Notes: a model not told the origin generated them from the sequence alone. A stretch of DNA of 64,000 nucleotides from Saccopteryx bilineata (GCF_036850765.1 NC_089498.1:74998305-75062304), one strand, 5' to 3'. Shown: positions 21,561-32,920, counted from the stretch's first letter. Numbers and translations: made by a program.

Positions 21561-21910
21561 TGTTATTGCTGCCCCAAGTGTTCCTCCTATTTCTTGTTCT
21601 CTCTCCCAGAAGTAACATCCTCTCCAAAATGATGTTTACTATTTCCATGCATGTGTTTATGCTGTATATGTGTTTATATATATGCCTCGTATACATAGTA
21701 TTGTAAGCATGTTTTAAACCTTATTTAAGAAGATATTATACTATATCTTTATGCAGTTTGTTCTCTTTGCTTAATACTTTAGAAATCTTTAAGCTTCATT
21801 TACTTTTTCATTTTTAACTTCTTTGTGATGTTTCATTCTCTATTCCACTTATTTAACCATTCTTCTGTTAACTGGAAGTCTTTTTAGCTGAATATTTGGG
21901 AGATGGTAGG
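21560..21910 (-). repeat. probable old L1M fragment
   Basis: Resembles antisense ancient L1 3' ends: AGTAACATCCTCTCC, TGTGTTTATATATATGCC, a CTTAATACTTTAGAAATC segment and CCACTTATTTAACCATTC in the expected order. Heavily decayed. Confidence 0.5.
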
Positions 21911-23586
21911 AAAGAGTAATATGTTATGCCATTTTTAGAAGTTCGACTGGGAATGTTGTTTTTCCCTTTTTGGTGTGGAATGTCCTCATTTATCATATTC
22001 CTGGGAAAACCCTTTGTACTTCCCAAGAGAAGGTGGAGAAGAATAATGTTTCATTATACAGATGGGCATGTCTTGTGTAAAATGCAGAACAGTATCTGCT
22101 ATAAAGTGAGCTCATGTGGGTTTGAGCTGCTGCAGCAAAATCTTGGTTTACTGTATTAAAATGCTCAAATTTTTCAAGTGTAGACAAGCTGTGGATGGAA
22201 ACTTGTTGGCATTTATTAGTTGTTCCTTTTCTGTGTGTTTGATATAATTTGCAATTTGAGACTTCTTTATTTTGTAAAAGGGTATGTGTTTTAAATGGTA
22301 AAAAGACTGTTATTGAATTGTATCTTGGTTTTATGGAGCAGAGGAAAACAAGGTCTAGGAATAATGGGAGTTACTTTTTGAGGCAGGCAGTTGGTGTGAA
22401 ATAAATATTTATAAATATTTTAATAATAAATCATATGTATTTGCCAGTATATATTATTATGTTGTCATTGTTTTTAAAAGACAGTCTGATATTTTTTCTT
22501 CCTAATTTCATTTTTAACATGTTTGATAATGATTTGAAAAAATTTGCAAAATACACAGTACAAAGTTTCATTTGGGTTGTTCCTCCAAATGATTTGCTTT
22601 AGTGCATTAACCAGAGATGCTGATGCAGCAAGGGAAACACTAATATATAGGATGCTTTCCAGGGACTCTTGCCAAGGCAATGTGAACACAAGCCAGGTTG
22701 AGAAGAAAATGTTAATTAGGCACCCAAGATGCAGTCTGACCAGATATGCTATTAACAATGAATATCACATTCTAATTAAATTATTGAGGCGTATACAGTT
22801 TGAATCACCATATTGTCTTAAAAATGTGACCCAACTTTAGGGATATTAGAGTTATTGGATAGTGCAATAGTCTTTAGGCTAAAACTGATTTAGAATGAAA
22901 ACTTAAATTATTGGATATATTCTTATGCCTTGGGAATGATTAAACTCAACTGCCTGTTTCTTCTATTGTGGTTCTGCAGGAATGGATGTTGAATGGACCC
23001 ACAAGTAAAAGAAGAGATTTCTTTTTTGAGAGGAATGAATAGATTGAAAGAGGAGAGAGTGTATTGCTAATTGAGAATGATTTTTTTTTTATTACTGTAT
23101 TGGTGTTTTCATGTAAATCATACAACTATATATATTTTCATAAGTTATTTTGCCCATGAATAATGTAGGTAGGGGGTCAGGAGGTAGTGGTTTTTGAAAA
23201 GGTTTAAAAAAAATTGTCATTGTTCTTGTTTTTTGAATGATCTCTGATTCAATTTGCCAAGAGTCAAACATTTTGAAACACAACTCCTAAACCAGAATTG
23301 TGTGGCTAGGCAAATGAAGCAGGTTTTTTTTTTTTTTGTTTGTTTGTTTTTTAGTGCACCAAATGTTCTAATTTTGTAAACTTATCTCTGAAACTAGTGG
23401 AAGTTCCTGAATGAACCTGAATAGCCTGAATCTTTTATTGCCAGGTTCCCCTTAAGTTTTTAAAAACATTTCTTATTTTTTTTATTGTTTATTATGGTTC
23501 TATTTGTTTTTTTTGAATGCTGGAAGCATAGAGATGGTGTGAAAAAAAATTTCCCTTCTTTAAAACTCTTTTAAAAAGTATTGGTT
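21911..23586. other. unique intronic sequence
   Basis: Nothing convincing; a T/TTTG run near 23324-23352 is low complexity. Confidence 0.45.
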
Positions 23587-23930
23587 GGCCCTGGCCAGTT
23601 GGCTCAGTGGGTAGAGCATTGGTCTGGCATGCGGATGTCCCCGTTCAATCCCGGTCAGGGCACACACGAGAAACAACCATCTGCTTTTCTCCCACCTTTT
23701 CCCCCTTCTCTCTGTCTTCCTCCCTTGCAGCCAGTGGCTCGATTGGTTCGACTGTCAGCCCTGGGACCTGAGGACAGCTTGGTTGGTCCGAGTGTAGGCC
23801 TCAGGTGCTGAGGATAGCTCGGTTTGATTCTGGCATCTGCCCGCGATGGGGTTGCTGGGTGGATCCCAGTCAGGATGCATGTGGGAGTCTGTCTCACTAT
23901 GTCCCTTCCTCTCACTTAAAAAAAAAAAAA
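23587..23930 (+). mobile_element. old tRNA-derived SINE (type A relative)
   Basis: Plus-strand: GGCCCTGGCCAGTTGGCTC head, TTCAATCCCGGTCAGGGCAC, GCAGCCAGTGGCTCGATTGG and GGGGTTGCTGGGTGGATCCC, ending in an A-run at about 23918-23930. Left target AAAAAGTATTGGTT (23573-23586) recurs, with one extra base, after the following SINE near 24311. Confidence 0.88.
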
Positions 23931-23934
23931 GGTA

Positions 23935-24310
23935 GCTCTGGCCAGTTGGCTCAGTGGTAGAGCATCGGCCTGGCGTGCAGGAGTCCCGGGTTCGATTCCC
24001 GGCCAGGGCACAAAGGAGAAGCGCCTATCTGCTTCTCCACCCCTCCCCCTCTCCTTCCTCTCTGTCTCTCTTTTCCCCTCCCGCAGCTAAGGCTCCATTG
24101 GAGCAAAAGTTGGCCTGGGTGCTGAGGATGGCTCCATGGCCTCTGCCTCAGGTACTAGAATGGCTCTGGTTGCAACAGAGCAACGCCCCAGATGGGCAGA
24201 GCATCGCCCCCTGGTGGGCATGCTGGATGGATCCTGGTCGGGCACATGCGGGAGTCTGTCTGACTGTCTCCCTGTTTCCAACTTCAGAAAACAAACAAAC
24301 AAACAAACAA
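23935..24310 (+). mobile_element. tRNA-derived SINE (type A) inserted in the tail of the previous SINE
   Basis: Plus-strand type A copy with intact promoter boxes and an (AAAC)n tail (about 24286-24316). It begins directly after the poly-A of the SINE at 23587-23930, and the outer target sequence resumes only after this one, so it landed in the older SINE's tail. Confidence 0.9.
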
Positions 24311-24316
24311 AAAAAG

Positions 24317-25593
24317 GTATTGGTTTTTAAATATAAAAGTGCTTTAGATTCTCAATTTTTACATCTGTATGAGCTTTCTATGTGGTTATCAAAGGTTTAA
24401 TCCTTTTATTCTAACAAAATGCATATTTCAGTTTCTCATAACCAATTTATTTTAGGTTATAACTCATATCCTTTTAAAAGTGCCCTCTTGTCCTTTGGGT
24501 CACTGTAATAACTAAGTGGCAGCTAAGATTGACCTAAATAAGACCTTTTACACCTTCTTTTCTTTTTTGGCATTATTATATGCTGACGTACCCATGTCAG
24601 CAGACTCAGGAGGGCCTTTTCCTTTTACATTGACTTTACTTTTTTCTATTCTTTTAGGTCTTTTACTACCATTCCTACTGTGGTTGGCAAGATATCGTTT
24701 CTACCTCAATCTCCATGTACCATGCCAGTGACATCTTAGCTGCTAGAGTGTGGAGCTGGCCTGTGGGAGTCAAGTAAGTGCCTTTTTTACTATTTGGGCA
24801 TGGTTTTTGCTTACTCTGCAAAGCCATGTAGAGGAACTTTTTTACGATTAGTTTTTAAAAAGGCACTTGCTTGATCCCTGTGGGCTGGCTCTTTGCTCCA
24901 GTCTGCTGTTGAACACCTAGTAGCTAACATGGTGCTGAATTTAGCAAGGTGACTATTGTAGAATGGAACATTTCTAGTAGGGTAGACCCTAAGGAGTAAT
25001 AGAGCTGATGATGTTGGCCTGATTAGACCATGTATAGAAGAGCAACTGCTGTCCCATCCCAGAATCAATCAGAGCTTCTGCATTAGCTCAGACAGTACCT
25101 CTGGCCTCTTGGGAAATTTAACAGGTTGTGGATGACCAAAGGTCTGCTGGTCTAAACTAGATGGGTTCCATGGAAAAAGAACAGCTCTCCCAGGAAAGCC
25201 AATCACCTTAACATTTATCTGAATTAGTTTACTTTAATATATGGAAGAAATGATGTTTGGCATTAAGGAGGTTTGGATTTCTGTATTTATTGCTAAAACC
25301 TGGTATTTTACTTTTGCAGGTCACCTTGTAAATTTTGCCTATGTAAATTAACGCACCCCCTGTTATGTCATAACAACCATGTAAGGGAGAGTGTTTTCCT
25401 GCTCTGTCTTAGGTATTGGTGAAGTGACCTGTTCATGCAGGGGAAACTTGAACATTCTCAGGTATGTGAAGATCCTGACTCATAAGTGTTTTCTTCCTGC
25501 AAGCAAAGTAGTTCATTTCAGTGTGAAATTATGATGTGGCTTTATAAAATTGACCTTTCCAGTTGATTTTCCTTCCCCTGATATTATAGAACT
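24317..25593. other. unique intronic sequence
   Basis: No repeat recognised. It contains a segment with good splice signals (24658-24773), described separately. The frame 24516-24731 is hydrophobic but lacks homology I recognise. Confidence 0.5.
24658..24773 (+). other. candidate cryptic or cassette exon in MCU intron 1 (116 nt)
   Basis: A pyrimidine-rich tract ends in TTCTATTCTTTTAG at 24657, and 116 nt later there is a strong donor, CAA|GTAAGT at 24774. The segment is outside any repeat I recognise. Read in the phase that MCU exon 1 would deliver (phase 0), all 38 full codons are open, and they include an internal ATG. With 116 nt the exon is not a multiple of three, so splicing to a phase-0 exon 2 would shift the frame. 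It could act as a poison exon, an alternative first-exon relative, or nothing. Intron decoys of this kind are common. Confidence 0.25.
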
Positions 25594-25790
25594 GGGATTG
25601 GCAAGTTATAGCTGAGACCACTGTGTGTTTTTGTAAATAAAGTTTTATTGGAATACAGATAAATCTGTTCACATATTGTCAATGACTGCTTTTATACTAC
25701 AACAACAGAGTTGAGTTGTGACAGAGACCATATGGTCCACAGAGCCTAAAATATCTGCCTCTTGAAGAAAAGATTTGCCAATTCATGCTA
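25594..25790 (-). mobile_element. MER5-type hAT-Charlie MITE
   Basis: Reverse-complement match to the widespread mammalian MER5A-like element: ATAAAGTTTTATTGGAATAC, TACAACAACAGAGTTGAGTT, GACAGAGACCATATGG and AGAAAAGATTTGCCAA in that order. Old and diverged, as expected of an ancestral placental repeat. Confidence 0.85.
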
Positions 25791-25800
25791 TAGAAGAACT

Positions 25801-26128
25801 GCCTGACCAGGCGGTGGTGCAGTGGATAGAGCATCGGACTGGGATACTGAGGACCCAGGTTCGAGACCCCGAGGTCGCCAGCTTGAGCGTGGGCTCATCT
25901 GGTTTGAGCAAAAGCTCACCAGCTTGGACCCAAGGTCGCTGGCTCAAGCAAGGGGTTCCTCGGTCTGCTGAAGGCCCGCGGTCAAGGCACATATGAGTAA
26001 GCAATCAATGAACAACTAAGGTGTGGCAATGCGCAACGAAAAATTAATGATTGATGCCTCTCATCTCTCTGTTCCTGTCTGTCTGTCCCTGTCTATCCCT
26101 CTCTCTGACTCTCAAAAAAAAAAAAAAA
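25801..26128 (+). mobile_element. tRNA-derived SINE (type B)
   Basis: Plus-strand with CCTGACCAGGCGGTGGTGCA head, GGTTCGAGACCCCGAGGTCG, ATATGAGTAAGCAATCAATG and poly-A (26115-26128). Target duplication not clear. It directly abuts the MER5-type element. Confidence 0.92.
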
Positions 26129-26753
26129 GAAACAAATTTCAAGTTGCATTTAGATATAGACTTTCTAGAACCAGGGTTGGATTCACTAGTTTTCTGAAGA
26201 GGAAACCAAGGCCTGTGTCATAATGCTGACTAGGAAGTAAATATTTGCAATATATATATATATAGATTAATGAAATGGAAAACTATATATGATAGCAATC
26301 CACCTTTTATTATATTAACTTCCCCACCTCTGTCCCTCAGTAGGTGTAACCATTCATTCAGTGGCAGAATATTATTTTTCTTTTTAGATACTTTAAAGGT
26401 TTTATGGAACAGATAAATATAAAAGATTTAACTAGGATATCTAACATAGCCAAGAAATGATAAGATGTTCAGGAAAATGGTCAAGGTCTACAGAGCAAAT
26501 TATTGTCAGTATTGAAACTAGAGGCTGGATCTTCTGCCTTCTTGTGCAGAGATCCTTCTACTAGCTCTCATACTTGTAAGGGCTACAGTACTTGTTTACC
26601 CTCCTAGCTGTAAGGCACAGTCTATCTCCCTCCCCCCTTTATCTCTCCCTGAAATAAAAGCAAAGTCAATGATGTAAACCAGAAAACTTTGATTTATTAT
26701 AGAATTGACCTTACTTAGAGTTTGGATGTTTTTATTGTATTGTTGCAAGATAA
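26129..26753. other. unique intronic sequence with short (AT)n
   Basis: No gene seen; a short (AT)n run near 26249-26264. Confidence 0.45.
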
Positions 26754-26770
26754 CTAGAGGATTACTTTTT

Positions 26771-27142
26771 TTTTTTTTTTTGCATTTTTCTGAAGCTGGA
26801 AACAGGGAGAGACAGTCAGACAGACTCCCGCATGAGCCCGACCGGGATCCACCCGGCACGTCCACCAGGGGCGATGCTCTGCCCATCCTGGGCGTCGCCA
26901 TGTTGCGACCAGAGCCACTCTAGCGCCTGAGGCAGAGGCCACAGAGCCATCCCCAGCGCCCGGGCCATTTTTGCTCCAATGGAGCCTTAGCTGCAGGAGG
27001 GGAAGAGAGAGACAGAGAGGAAGGTGCGGCGGAGGGGTGGAGAAGCAAATGGGCGCTTCTCCTGTGTGCCCTGGCCGGGAATCGAACCTGGGTCCTCCGC
27101 ACGCTAGGCCGATGCTCTACCGCTGAGCCAACCGACCAGGGC
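26771..27142 (-). mobile_element. tRNA-derived SINE (type A, without the internal duplication)
   Basis: Minus-strand, T-run tail at 26766-26781, head in reverse ending TGAGCCAACCGACCAGGGC. Perfect 17-bp target duplication CTAGAGGATTACTTTTT (26754-26770 and 27143-27159). Close to 17550-17954 except that it has a single GCAGAGCATCGCCCC unit. Confidence 0.95.
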
Positions 27143-27465
27143 CTAGAGGATTACTTTTTAATGCTTCGTTAAGTACTTACATGTACTTATAGTGTATGCT
27201 CAAAAAGTTTAAATTAGTTGGAATAAAAGAGGAAGTCTCAGCCTTGTTCATTATTTCATTGCTAGGAGCAAAAATCAAAATCAGCATAGATAGAATGCTT
27301 CCCCCATATGTCTATGTGTCTAATTCCATAGCTAAAAAGAGCGTGTGTGTGTTTGTATACGTGTGTGGGTGTATAACAGTTCTTAAAGTGCATTTGGATT
27401 GCATTTTGAGAAGAATTTAGCAGGTCTGTTACAACCTGAAGATTATGTTGCAGTGTTTTAAATGG

Positions 27466-27961
27466 GTTTATTTTTTTTATTTATTGATTTCAGAGAAAAA
27501 GACACAGAAACATCCATATGGTTCTATATGTGCCTTGACTGGGGACCAAACTGACAACCTTTATGTATTGGGATGGTGCTCTATCCAGCCAAGCTATCCA
27601 GCCAGGACTTAAATGAAAAAAAAAATTTTTTTTGTATTTTTCTGAAGTAAGAAATGGGTGCTGGTGGGGTGGGGGTGGAAGGAGAGGCAGGCTGACAGAC
27701 TCCCGCATGCACCCAACAAGGATCCACCAGGCATGCTCACCAGGGGGCGAGCCTCAGCCCATCTGGGGCATTGCGCAGCCATCCTCAGCACTCAGGCCAA
27801 CTTTGCTCCAATGGAGCCTTGGCTGCGGGAGGGGAAGAGAGAGATAGAGAGGAAGGGTGGAGAAGCAGATGGGCACCTCTCCTGTGTGCCCTGGCCGGGA
27901 ATCGAACCTGGGACTTCCACACACCGGGTCCACGCTCTACTGCTGAGCCAACTCTCCAGGG
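27466..27961 (-). mobile_element. SINE pair: old short SINE with an adjoining type A SINE
   Basis: 27466-27607 is a diverged short minus-strand SINE (TTATTGATTTCAGAGAAAAA tail, head in reverse AGCTATCCAGCCAGGAC). Directly after it, 27618-27961 is a minus-strand type A SINE flanked by CTTAAATGAA (27608-27617 and 27962-27971). The type A copy therefore landed at the edge of the old one. Confidence 0.88.
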
Positions 27962-27991
27962 CTTAAATGAATTTTTAAGAATAATTTTATC

Positions 27992-28228
27992 TGGCCTGAC
28001 CTGTGGTCATTCAGTGGATAAAGCGTCGACCTGGAACACAGGTCGCTGGTTTGAAACCCTGGGCTTACCTGGTCAAGGCACATAAAGTAGTTGATGCTTC
28101 CTGATCCTATCTCGTTCTTTCCCTCCCTCCCTCCTTCCCTCCCTCCCTTCCTCCCTTTCTTCCTCCCTTCCTCCCTTCCTTTTTCTTTTTCTCTTCTCTC
28201 TTTAAAATGAATAAAAAAATCTTTAAAA
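27992..28228 (+). mobile_element. tRNA-derived SINE (type C) with expanded pyrimidine tract
   Basis: Plus-strand: GGCCTGACCTGTGGTCATTC head, GGTCGCTGGTTTGAAACCCT, GGTCAAGGCACATAAAG, then a CCCT/CCTT tract (about 28115-28205) longer than in the copy at 16287, then AATGAATAAAAAAA. An AAGAATAA-type duplication flanks it (about 27979 and 28229). Confidence 0.87.
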
Positions 28229-28900
28229 AAGAATAAATTTTAAAACTTTTGGATTTACAAGAAAATAGTGAAGATAGTACACAGGGTTTTCATTTGTTTC
28301 CTTTATTATTAACATCTCAAATTATATGATATGTTTGTTAAAATTAATGAACCAATATTGATACATTATTAACTGAAGTCTGAACTTTATTCAGATTCCC
28401 TTAGTTTTTATCTAATGTTCTTTTTCTGTTCCAGCGTTAAATAAATGTTTATTAGCATGATCACTGATAATGCACCTGAAGGTTAGACTAGTTCAGAAGT
28501 TTCTTCAATTTGTGGGAATATGATTAAATGAGTATAGGTTTAACTGTTGCAGAGTTCTGACTGGTAGCATTTATAGTCTGTAACAAGTTGAGAAAGTGGT
28601 TACTTTATTGATAGTGATGGTTCTTCAATTGTTTTTTTCTAAATTTTTAGCATCCTCAGTTCTAGAAAGGACAAGACTAACATGATTACTTCTGTTATTT
28701 TCATAGGCTAAATTGTAGGTGCAAATATTCTAACATAAATTGCCTTCTTTGGAAGCAGTGTGGATTAACTCTCCTTCTTCAATATGTTTATCCTCCTGAA
28801 AGTAGTTTTTAAAGCCAACACTTTCTGATAAATCATTAATCATTCAAATTTCCCTAAAAAGATCTTAAAATATTTCTTCCCTAAAAGTTGATTTCCTATT
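28229..28900. other. unique intronic sequence
   Basis: No gene or clear repeat seen. AT-rich. Confidence 0.45.
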
Positions 28901-29086
28901 GGCCCCGGCTGGGCACACAGCTGGTTAGAGCATCCTCCCAACACGCCAAGGTCGCAGGTTTGATTTCCTGTCAGGGCACACACGAGAATCAACCGTAATA
29001 TGTAAATAAGTGGCACAGAAATTGATGTTTCTCTCTCTCTCTCTCTTCCTTCTTCTCACCTTCTAAAATCAGTCAATAAAAAAATA
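28901..29086 (+). mobile_element. VES-like tRNA-derived SINE
   Basis: GGCCCCGGCTGGGCACACAG head, AGGTCGCAGGTTTGATTTCC (B box), GAAATTGATGTTTCTCTCTC, and a tail with AATCAGTCAATAAAAAAAT. The TTGATGTTTCTCTCTC and CAATAAAA ending is what I associate with vespertilionid-type VES SINEs. Older than the type A-C copies. Confidence 0.78.
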
Positions 29087-29098
29087 AGTGTGTTTGTT

Positions 29099-29600
29099 AT
29101 TTACTGAAGTTGAACACATTTATGCTCTATGACTCAGAAGGTCCACTCCTAGATTTAGGCACAACAAAGTTGTATGTTTATATTCACTAGAAGACATAGA
29201 CAAAACGTTCATAGCAGAGCTAACTGTAATAGTTCAAACTTGAATTTTCCAAAATCACTAGTAGGATGGATAAATAAGTCTCTGGTGCAATCTCACATGG
29301 ATTAGTGAATGAACAAACTACAACTACATGTAATAATGTATGAATTTCACAAATGTATTGCCTGGGCAAAAGAAGCCAGACATTAAAGAGTACATACATT
29401 ATGGTTCTTTTACATAAGTTTTAAAAACAGATAAAACTAACCTGTGGTGTCAGAAGTCTGGAGATTATCATTGCTGGATGCAGGGGAATGTGTTTGGAAT
29501 GGGATATGAAGGGGCCTTCCTTCTGGGGTGCTAGTTATGTTCTGTTTTCATTTTGGATACTCATTTCATGAGTGTGTTTACTTTGTGAAAATTCACCAAC
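29099..29600 (+). repeat. old L1M 3' end
   Basis: Plus-strand ancient L1: CTCAGAAGGTCCACTCCTAG, TTCATAGCAGAGCTAACTGT, ATGGATAAATAAGTCTCTGG, AAAGAAGCCAGACATTAAAG and a TGTGAAAATTCACC ending. Interrupted at its 3' end by the mariner-like MITE at 29601. Confidence 0.8.
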
Positions 29601-29834
29601 CTTATATACAAAAATTAGGGGATCAGGGAATGTGCAGCGATTTTCAGCCTTTTGTATAGTGCATTTTCACCAATGAAATGAAATAGAAGTTTTGCATCTC
29701 ATTTGCATAATTGAACAACTTTCTTTGATTTGTCATTTGCTTTTCTGATGTTCTTGTTTAATAAAAAAAATCAAATGCTTTTTTTTTATCGCTCATATTC
29801 ATTTTGAAATATCTCCTAATTTTTGTGAGCAGTA
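29601..29834 (-). mobile_element. Tc1/mariner-like MITE, copy 2
   Basis: About 234 bp, inverted relative to the copy at 17483. Its right end reads CTCCTAATTTTTGTGAGCAG; its left TIR has decayed (TATATACAAAAATTAGGGG). The interior shares AATGAGATGCAAAACTT-like and ACATCAGAAAAGCAAATGAC segments (reverse complement) with copy 1. No ORF. Confidence 0.83.
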
Positions 29835-30619
29835 TGTTTTTCTGTGTTCATGTTACTCTCCAAATAAAAGAATATATAAAAAGTATTAGTAGTTATTCTG
29901 GGGAAAACACACAAAATTCACTGCTAACATTTAAGGGATATATGGAGAACAAACTGAACATATTAACCTTTTATCTTAGATTATATGGTATCTGGATTAT
30001 AGAATTATCTAAGTGCCATTGTGTTACTGGAGTTGATACAGTCCTATTTGTAAAATAATAAAGTAGGTAGTGTTAATGGCTGCTTTTTTACTGTAATCAG
30101 GTTTTTGGGATGTCTTAGAAAAGACTTTTTTTTCTTCAGTCTGTATTAAGTAGACAAGTCACAATGTCCACCCATTCTTTTATTATAGTAAAGACTGATA
30201 ATCCAAATAGCTGTTACTTGGATATATTACTGTGTTTATGTTAGCTGGAATTCTTCCTTCCTACTGATTGTCTTTGTTAGATTAGTGAGTGAGCTTCAGT
30301 CTTGCCTCTGATCTTCTATAACTTCTTTTGGCTTCCAGGGCACCATTTCAGATCTAACGGGAATGTGGAGGCCTTTTCCCAAGTGAAGCCCCTTTTTTTG
30401 TGACTTTACTGTTTTTCTTTTAAGTAATTAGTACCTTTTATTCTTTTAGTTATTTGAGTTAAAATTAATGTTTGGCTCTTCCCTTTTCCTTTGCGATACT
30501 GTCATAACCTTTTTAAACGTGGTAAAATAGATATAACATTAAATTACCAACTCAAACATTTCTTAAGAGTACAGTTTAGTATTCCACCCTTTTATTTACT
30601 AACGAAATCCTAGTTGGAA
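29835..30619. other. mostly unique intronic sequence
   Basis: No gene. A piece near 30510-30600 (GGTAAAATAGATATAACATT then AGAGTACAGTTTAGTATTCC) resembles old antisense L1M sequence like that at 58.3 kb. Confidence 0.45.
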
Positions 30620-30944
30620 CCTTCCTTTGTCATCTCTCTTATGTTGCACTTTGTGTTTCCAAATCACCACCTTTTGCCCTTGTTTAAAACTCTTATCAAT
30701 GTGCCTGGACTTTTGTCTAAACAGCAAGTCAATTTTCAGTGTTTCCTCTGCAGCCAGTACATTCTATATCTTCCTGACAGATTACTTTCTAAAATTTCAC
30801 TTTAAAACTATTTTTCATGTAAAACTTTTGCTTGCCACTACCTATAGGATTTAATGCAAATTCCCTAGTCTCATATTAAAGACCTTCTGTAATTGAGTTC
30901 CAATCTATCTCTCTTTAATGATAATGTTGATTTTGATAACCAGT
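30620..30944 (+). repeat. L2 LINE fragment
   Basis: Decayed L2: CTGCAGCCAGTACATTCTAT, then TGCCACTACCTATAGGATTT, ATGCAAATTCCCTAGTCTC and GACCTTCTGTAATTGAGTTC, in the order of the mammalian L2 ORF2 end. Confidence 0.6.
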
Positions 30945-31145
30945 AACTGTTTACTAACCTCCAGGTCATGTGAAGTATTGTACATGCATGATTTTATTTA
31001 ATCTAGTCCTATAAAGTAGGTACTAAAATTTCCACTGCTGAGGAAATAGAGGTTGGAGGGTTCAAATAACATGGCCAAACTAGTAAGTGATGAAATTGGG
31101 AGTTCAGATATATGTCTCCATACTCTAAGGTTATAGCCTGTATCT
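30945..31145 (-). repeat. MIR SINE
   Basis: Reverse-complement MIR: TATTGTACATGCATGATTTT, AAAGTAGGTACTAAAATTTC, GAGGAAATAGAGGTTGG and AACATGGCCAAACTAGTAAG. It splits two L2 pieces. Confidence 0.75.
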
Positions 31146-31545
31146 CACAATGCTCCTGAATGCCTTGAATAGTCTGGTCCCCAACTGTCACACATTCCTA
31201 CCTTTAACCTAACTCTTTGACTTTGTAGATCCACTGCCTGAGAGGCCCTTGCTTGTTTCTTTTTTCCTCTCTCACAATCTCATACTATTTATCCTTGAAG
31301 GCCTAGCTCAAGTCTCATCTGTTCAGTGATTTTTCCCTTCTTTTCCCCAAGTTATAGACTCCTCATTAGCCCTACCACACACCTGTACTTCCACTGCCTT
31401 GAATCTGTATCTTTTTATATATGGAAAGTTTAGTTCAGACTTTAGATTGTAGCCTCCATTAGGTTGAGGGCTTGGATTATAGATTTTTTTGTATTCCCTG
31501 TAATGCCTTATATATGACAGATGCTTAATAAATGTATGTGTTTAT
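31146..31545 (+). repeat. L2 LINE 3' end
   Basis: Good L2 3' UTR: GAAGGCCTAGCTCAAGTCTC, TGATTTTTCCCTTC, TTGTAGCCTCCATTAGGTTG, ATTCCCTGTAATGCC and the terminal GACAGATGCTTAATAAATG. Confidence 0.82.
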
Positions 31546-31789
31546 CATTTGATAATGGAATTGTTAATAGCTAAGATCCACAAGGCTCATCTAAGACTCT
31601 TTCTTGGTTCTTGGTGCATCTTGAGGTTCTTTATAAATCCAACTAGCAGTCTTAATTCAGAACAAGAAATGACATATTTAGATTAGAGTTAGATATCATT
31701 GAGTTGTAGGCTGGAAGCTTCTTTACTATTGGCACATACTGATTCAAATCAGAACAGCTCTTCATATCCAGAACTGGATTTTTTTCTTA

Positions 31790-31965
31790 CTGCCTCACCA
31801 CTGGCACTTTGGTTTAGGCCACCACAACATCTCATCCAGGTGATAGCAACAGCCTCCAAGTTAGTCTCCCTGCTTTTGTCATTTGTTCTCTATGGTCAGA
31901 ACCTCAAGCAGTCAGAGTGAAGACTACCTTTCCAACCGCTTCTGATCTCACTTAGACTAAAAGAC
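31790..31965 (+). repeat. L2 LINE fragment
   Basis: CATCTCATCCAGGTGATAGC, AACAGCCTCCAAGTTAGTCT, CCCTGCTTTTGTC and AGTCAGAGTGAAGACTACC match the L2 ORF2 region; it continues after the Tigger-type insertion at about 33060. Confidence 0.72.
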
Positions 31966-31967
31966 AA

Positions 31968-32920
31968 CCATCATGTACTGCTTAAGGATGGGGATGTGTT
32001 CTGAGAAAAGTGTCCTCAGACAATTTAATTGTTCACACATTATATAGAGGGCACTTACACAAATCTAGATGATATAGCCTACTGCACATCTGGACCATGT
32101 GGTGTAGCTTGTTGTTACTAGGCTACAGACCTATACAGCATGTTGCTATACAAAACAGCATGAGATTAAGTCAAGGAAAGAGAAAATTATATAACCAAGA
32201 GGCATAAACTCGAGCTGTTTGAGTCTACAGCCTGTGAAATACAGCATACTTGTTGTTGTTTTTTTTAAGTGAGGGGAGGGGAGATAGACTTCTGCATGCA
32301 CCCCAACCAGGATATAGCCAGCAACCCCCGTCTAGGGTTGATGCTCAGACCAACCAAGCTATCCTTAGTGCCCAGGGCACTACATTTGTCCAGGGTCGAC
32401 ATTTGAACCAATTGAGCCACTGGCTGCAAGAGGGGAAGAGAGATAGAAGGGGGAGATGGAGGGGAAAAGAAGCAGATGGTCACTTCTCATATGTTCTCTG
32501 ATGCAGGGGTCTAACCCAGGACATCTGCTGGGCCAACACTTTATCCACTGAGCCAACCAGCCAGGGCCAGCATACCATTTTACAGCAGACTTTTTTTATA
32601 AGTAGAAAGAGTACACTCTAAAAAAATAATTAAGTGTATAGTATAGTAAATATGTAAGCCAGTAATATAGTCATTTATTACCAATATTTAGTATTATGTA
32701 CTGTACATAATTACCTATGCTATACTTTTATAGGACTGGCAGTACAGTAGGTTTGTTTATACCAGCATCACCACAAATGTGAGTAATGTGTCGTGCTGTG
32801 ATATTGACAAGGCTACGACATCAATAGGTGATAGGAATTTTTCAGCTTTGTTATAATTTTACTGAGCCACTGCCATTTTTGTGGTCTTTGACCAAAATGT
32901 TGGTATGTGGCGCATGACTG
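31968..32920 (+). mobile_element. Tigger3-like (pogo/TcMar) DNA transposon, internally deleted, with nested SINE
   Basis: The left part (TGCTTAAGGATGGGGATGTG, GGCACTTACACAAATCTAGA, TAGGCTACAGACCTATACAG) and right part (TATAAGTAGAAAGAGTACAC, ATTATGTACTGTACATAATT, GCGCATGACTG) match the ends of the mammalian Tigger element whose termini begin CAGTCATGC. The middle, including any transposase, is missing. The ends are imperfect inverted repeats next to TA on the right (32921-32922). The family name is from memory. A SINE (32250-32567) interrupts it. Confidence 0.78.
32250..32567 (-). mobile_element. tRNA-derived SINE (type A relative)
   Basis: Minus-strand: TTAAGTGAGGGGAGGGGAG tail side, GGCTGCAAGAGGGGAAGAGA, head in reverse ACTGAGCCAACCAGCCAGGG. 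Flanked by CAGCATAC (32242-32249 and 32568-32575). Nested in the Tigger3-like element. Confidence 0.88.

Noticed and set aside
23935..24010. tRNA-like A and B boxes at many positions, suggesting tRNA genes
   Set aside because: They are SINE heads followed by SINE bodies and poly-A; they do not fold as complete tRNA cloverleaves with proper anticodon and acceptor stems.
24516..24731. Hydrophobic 71-residue frame that could suggest a small membrane protein
   Set aside because: T-rich DNA encodes Leu/Phe by chance; there is no promoter, Kozak context or homology. Only the splice-flanked part was kept, as a candidate.
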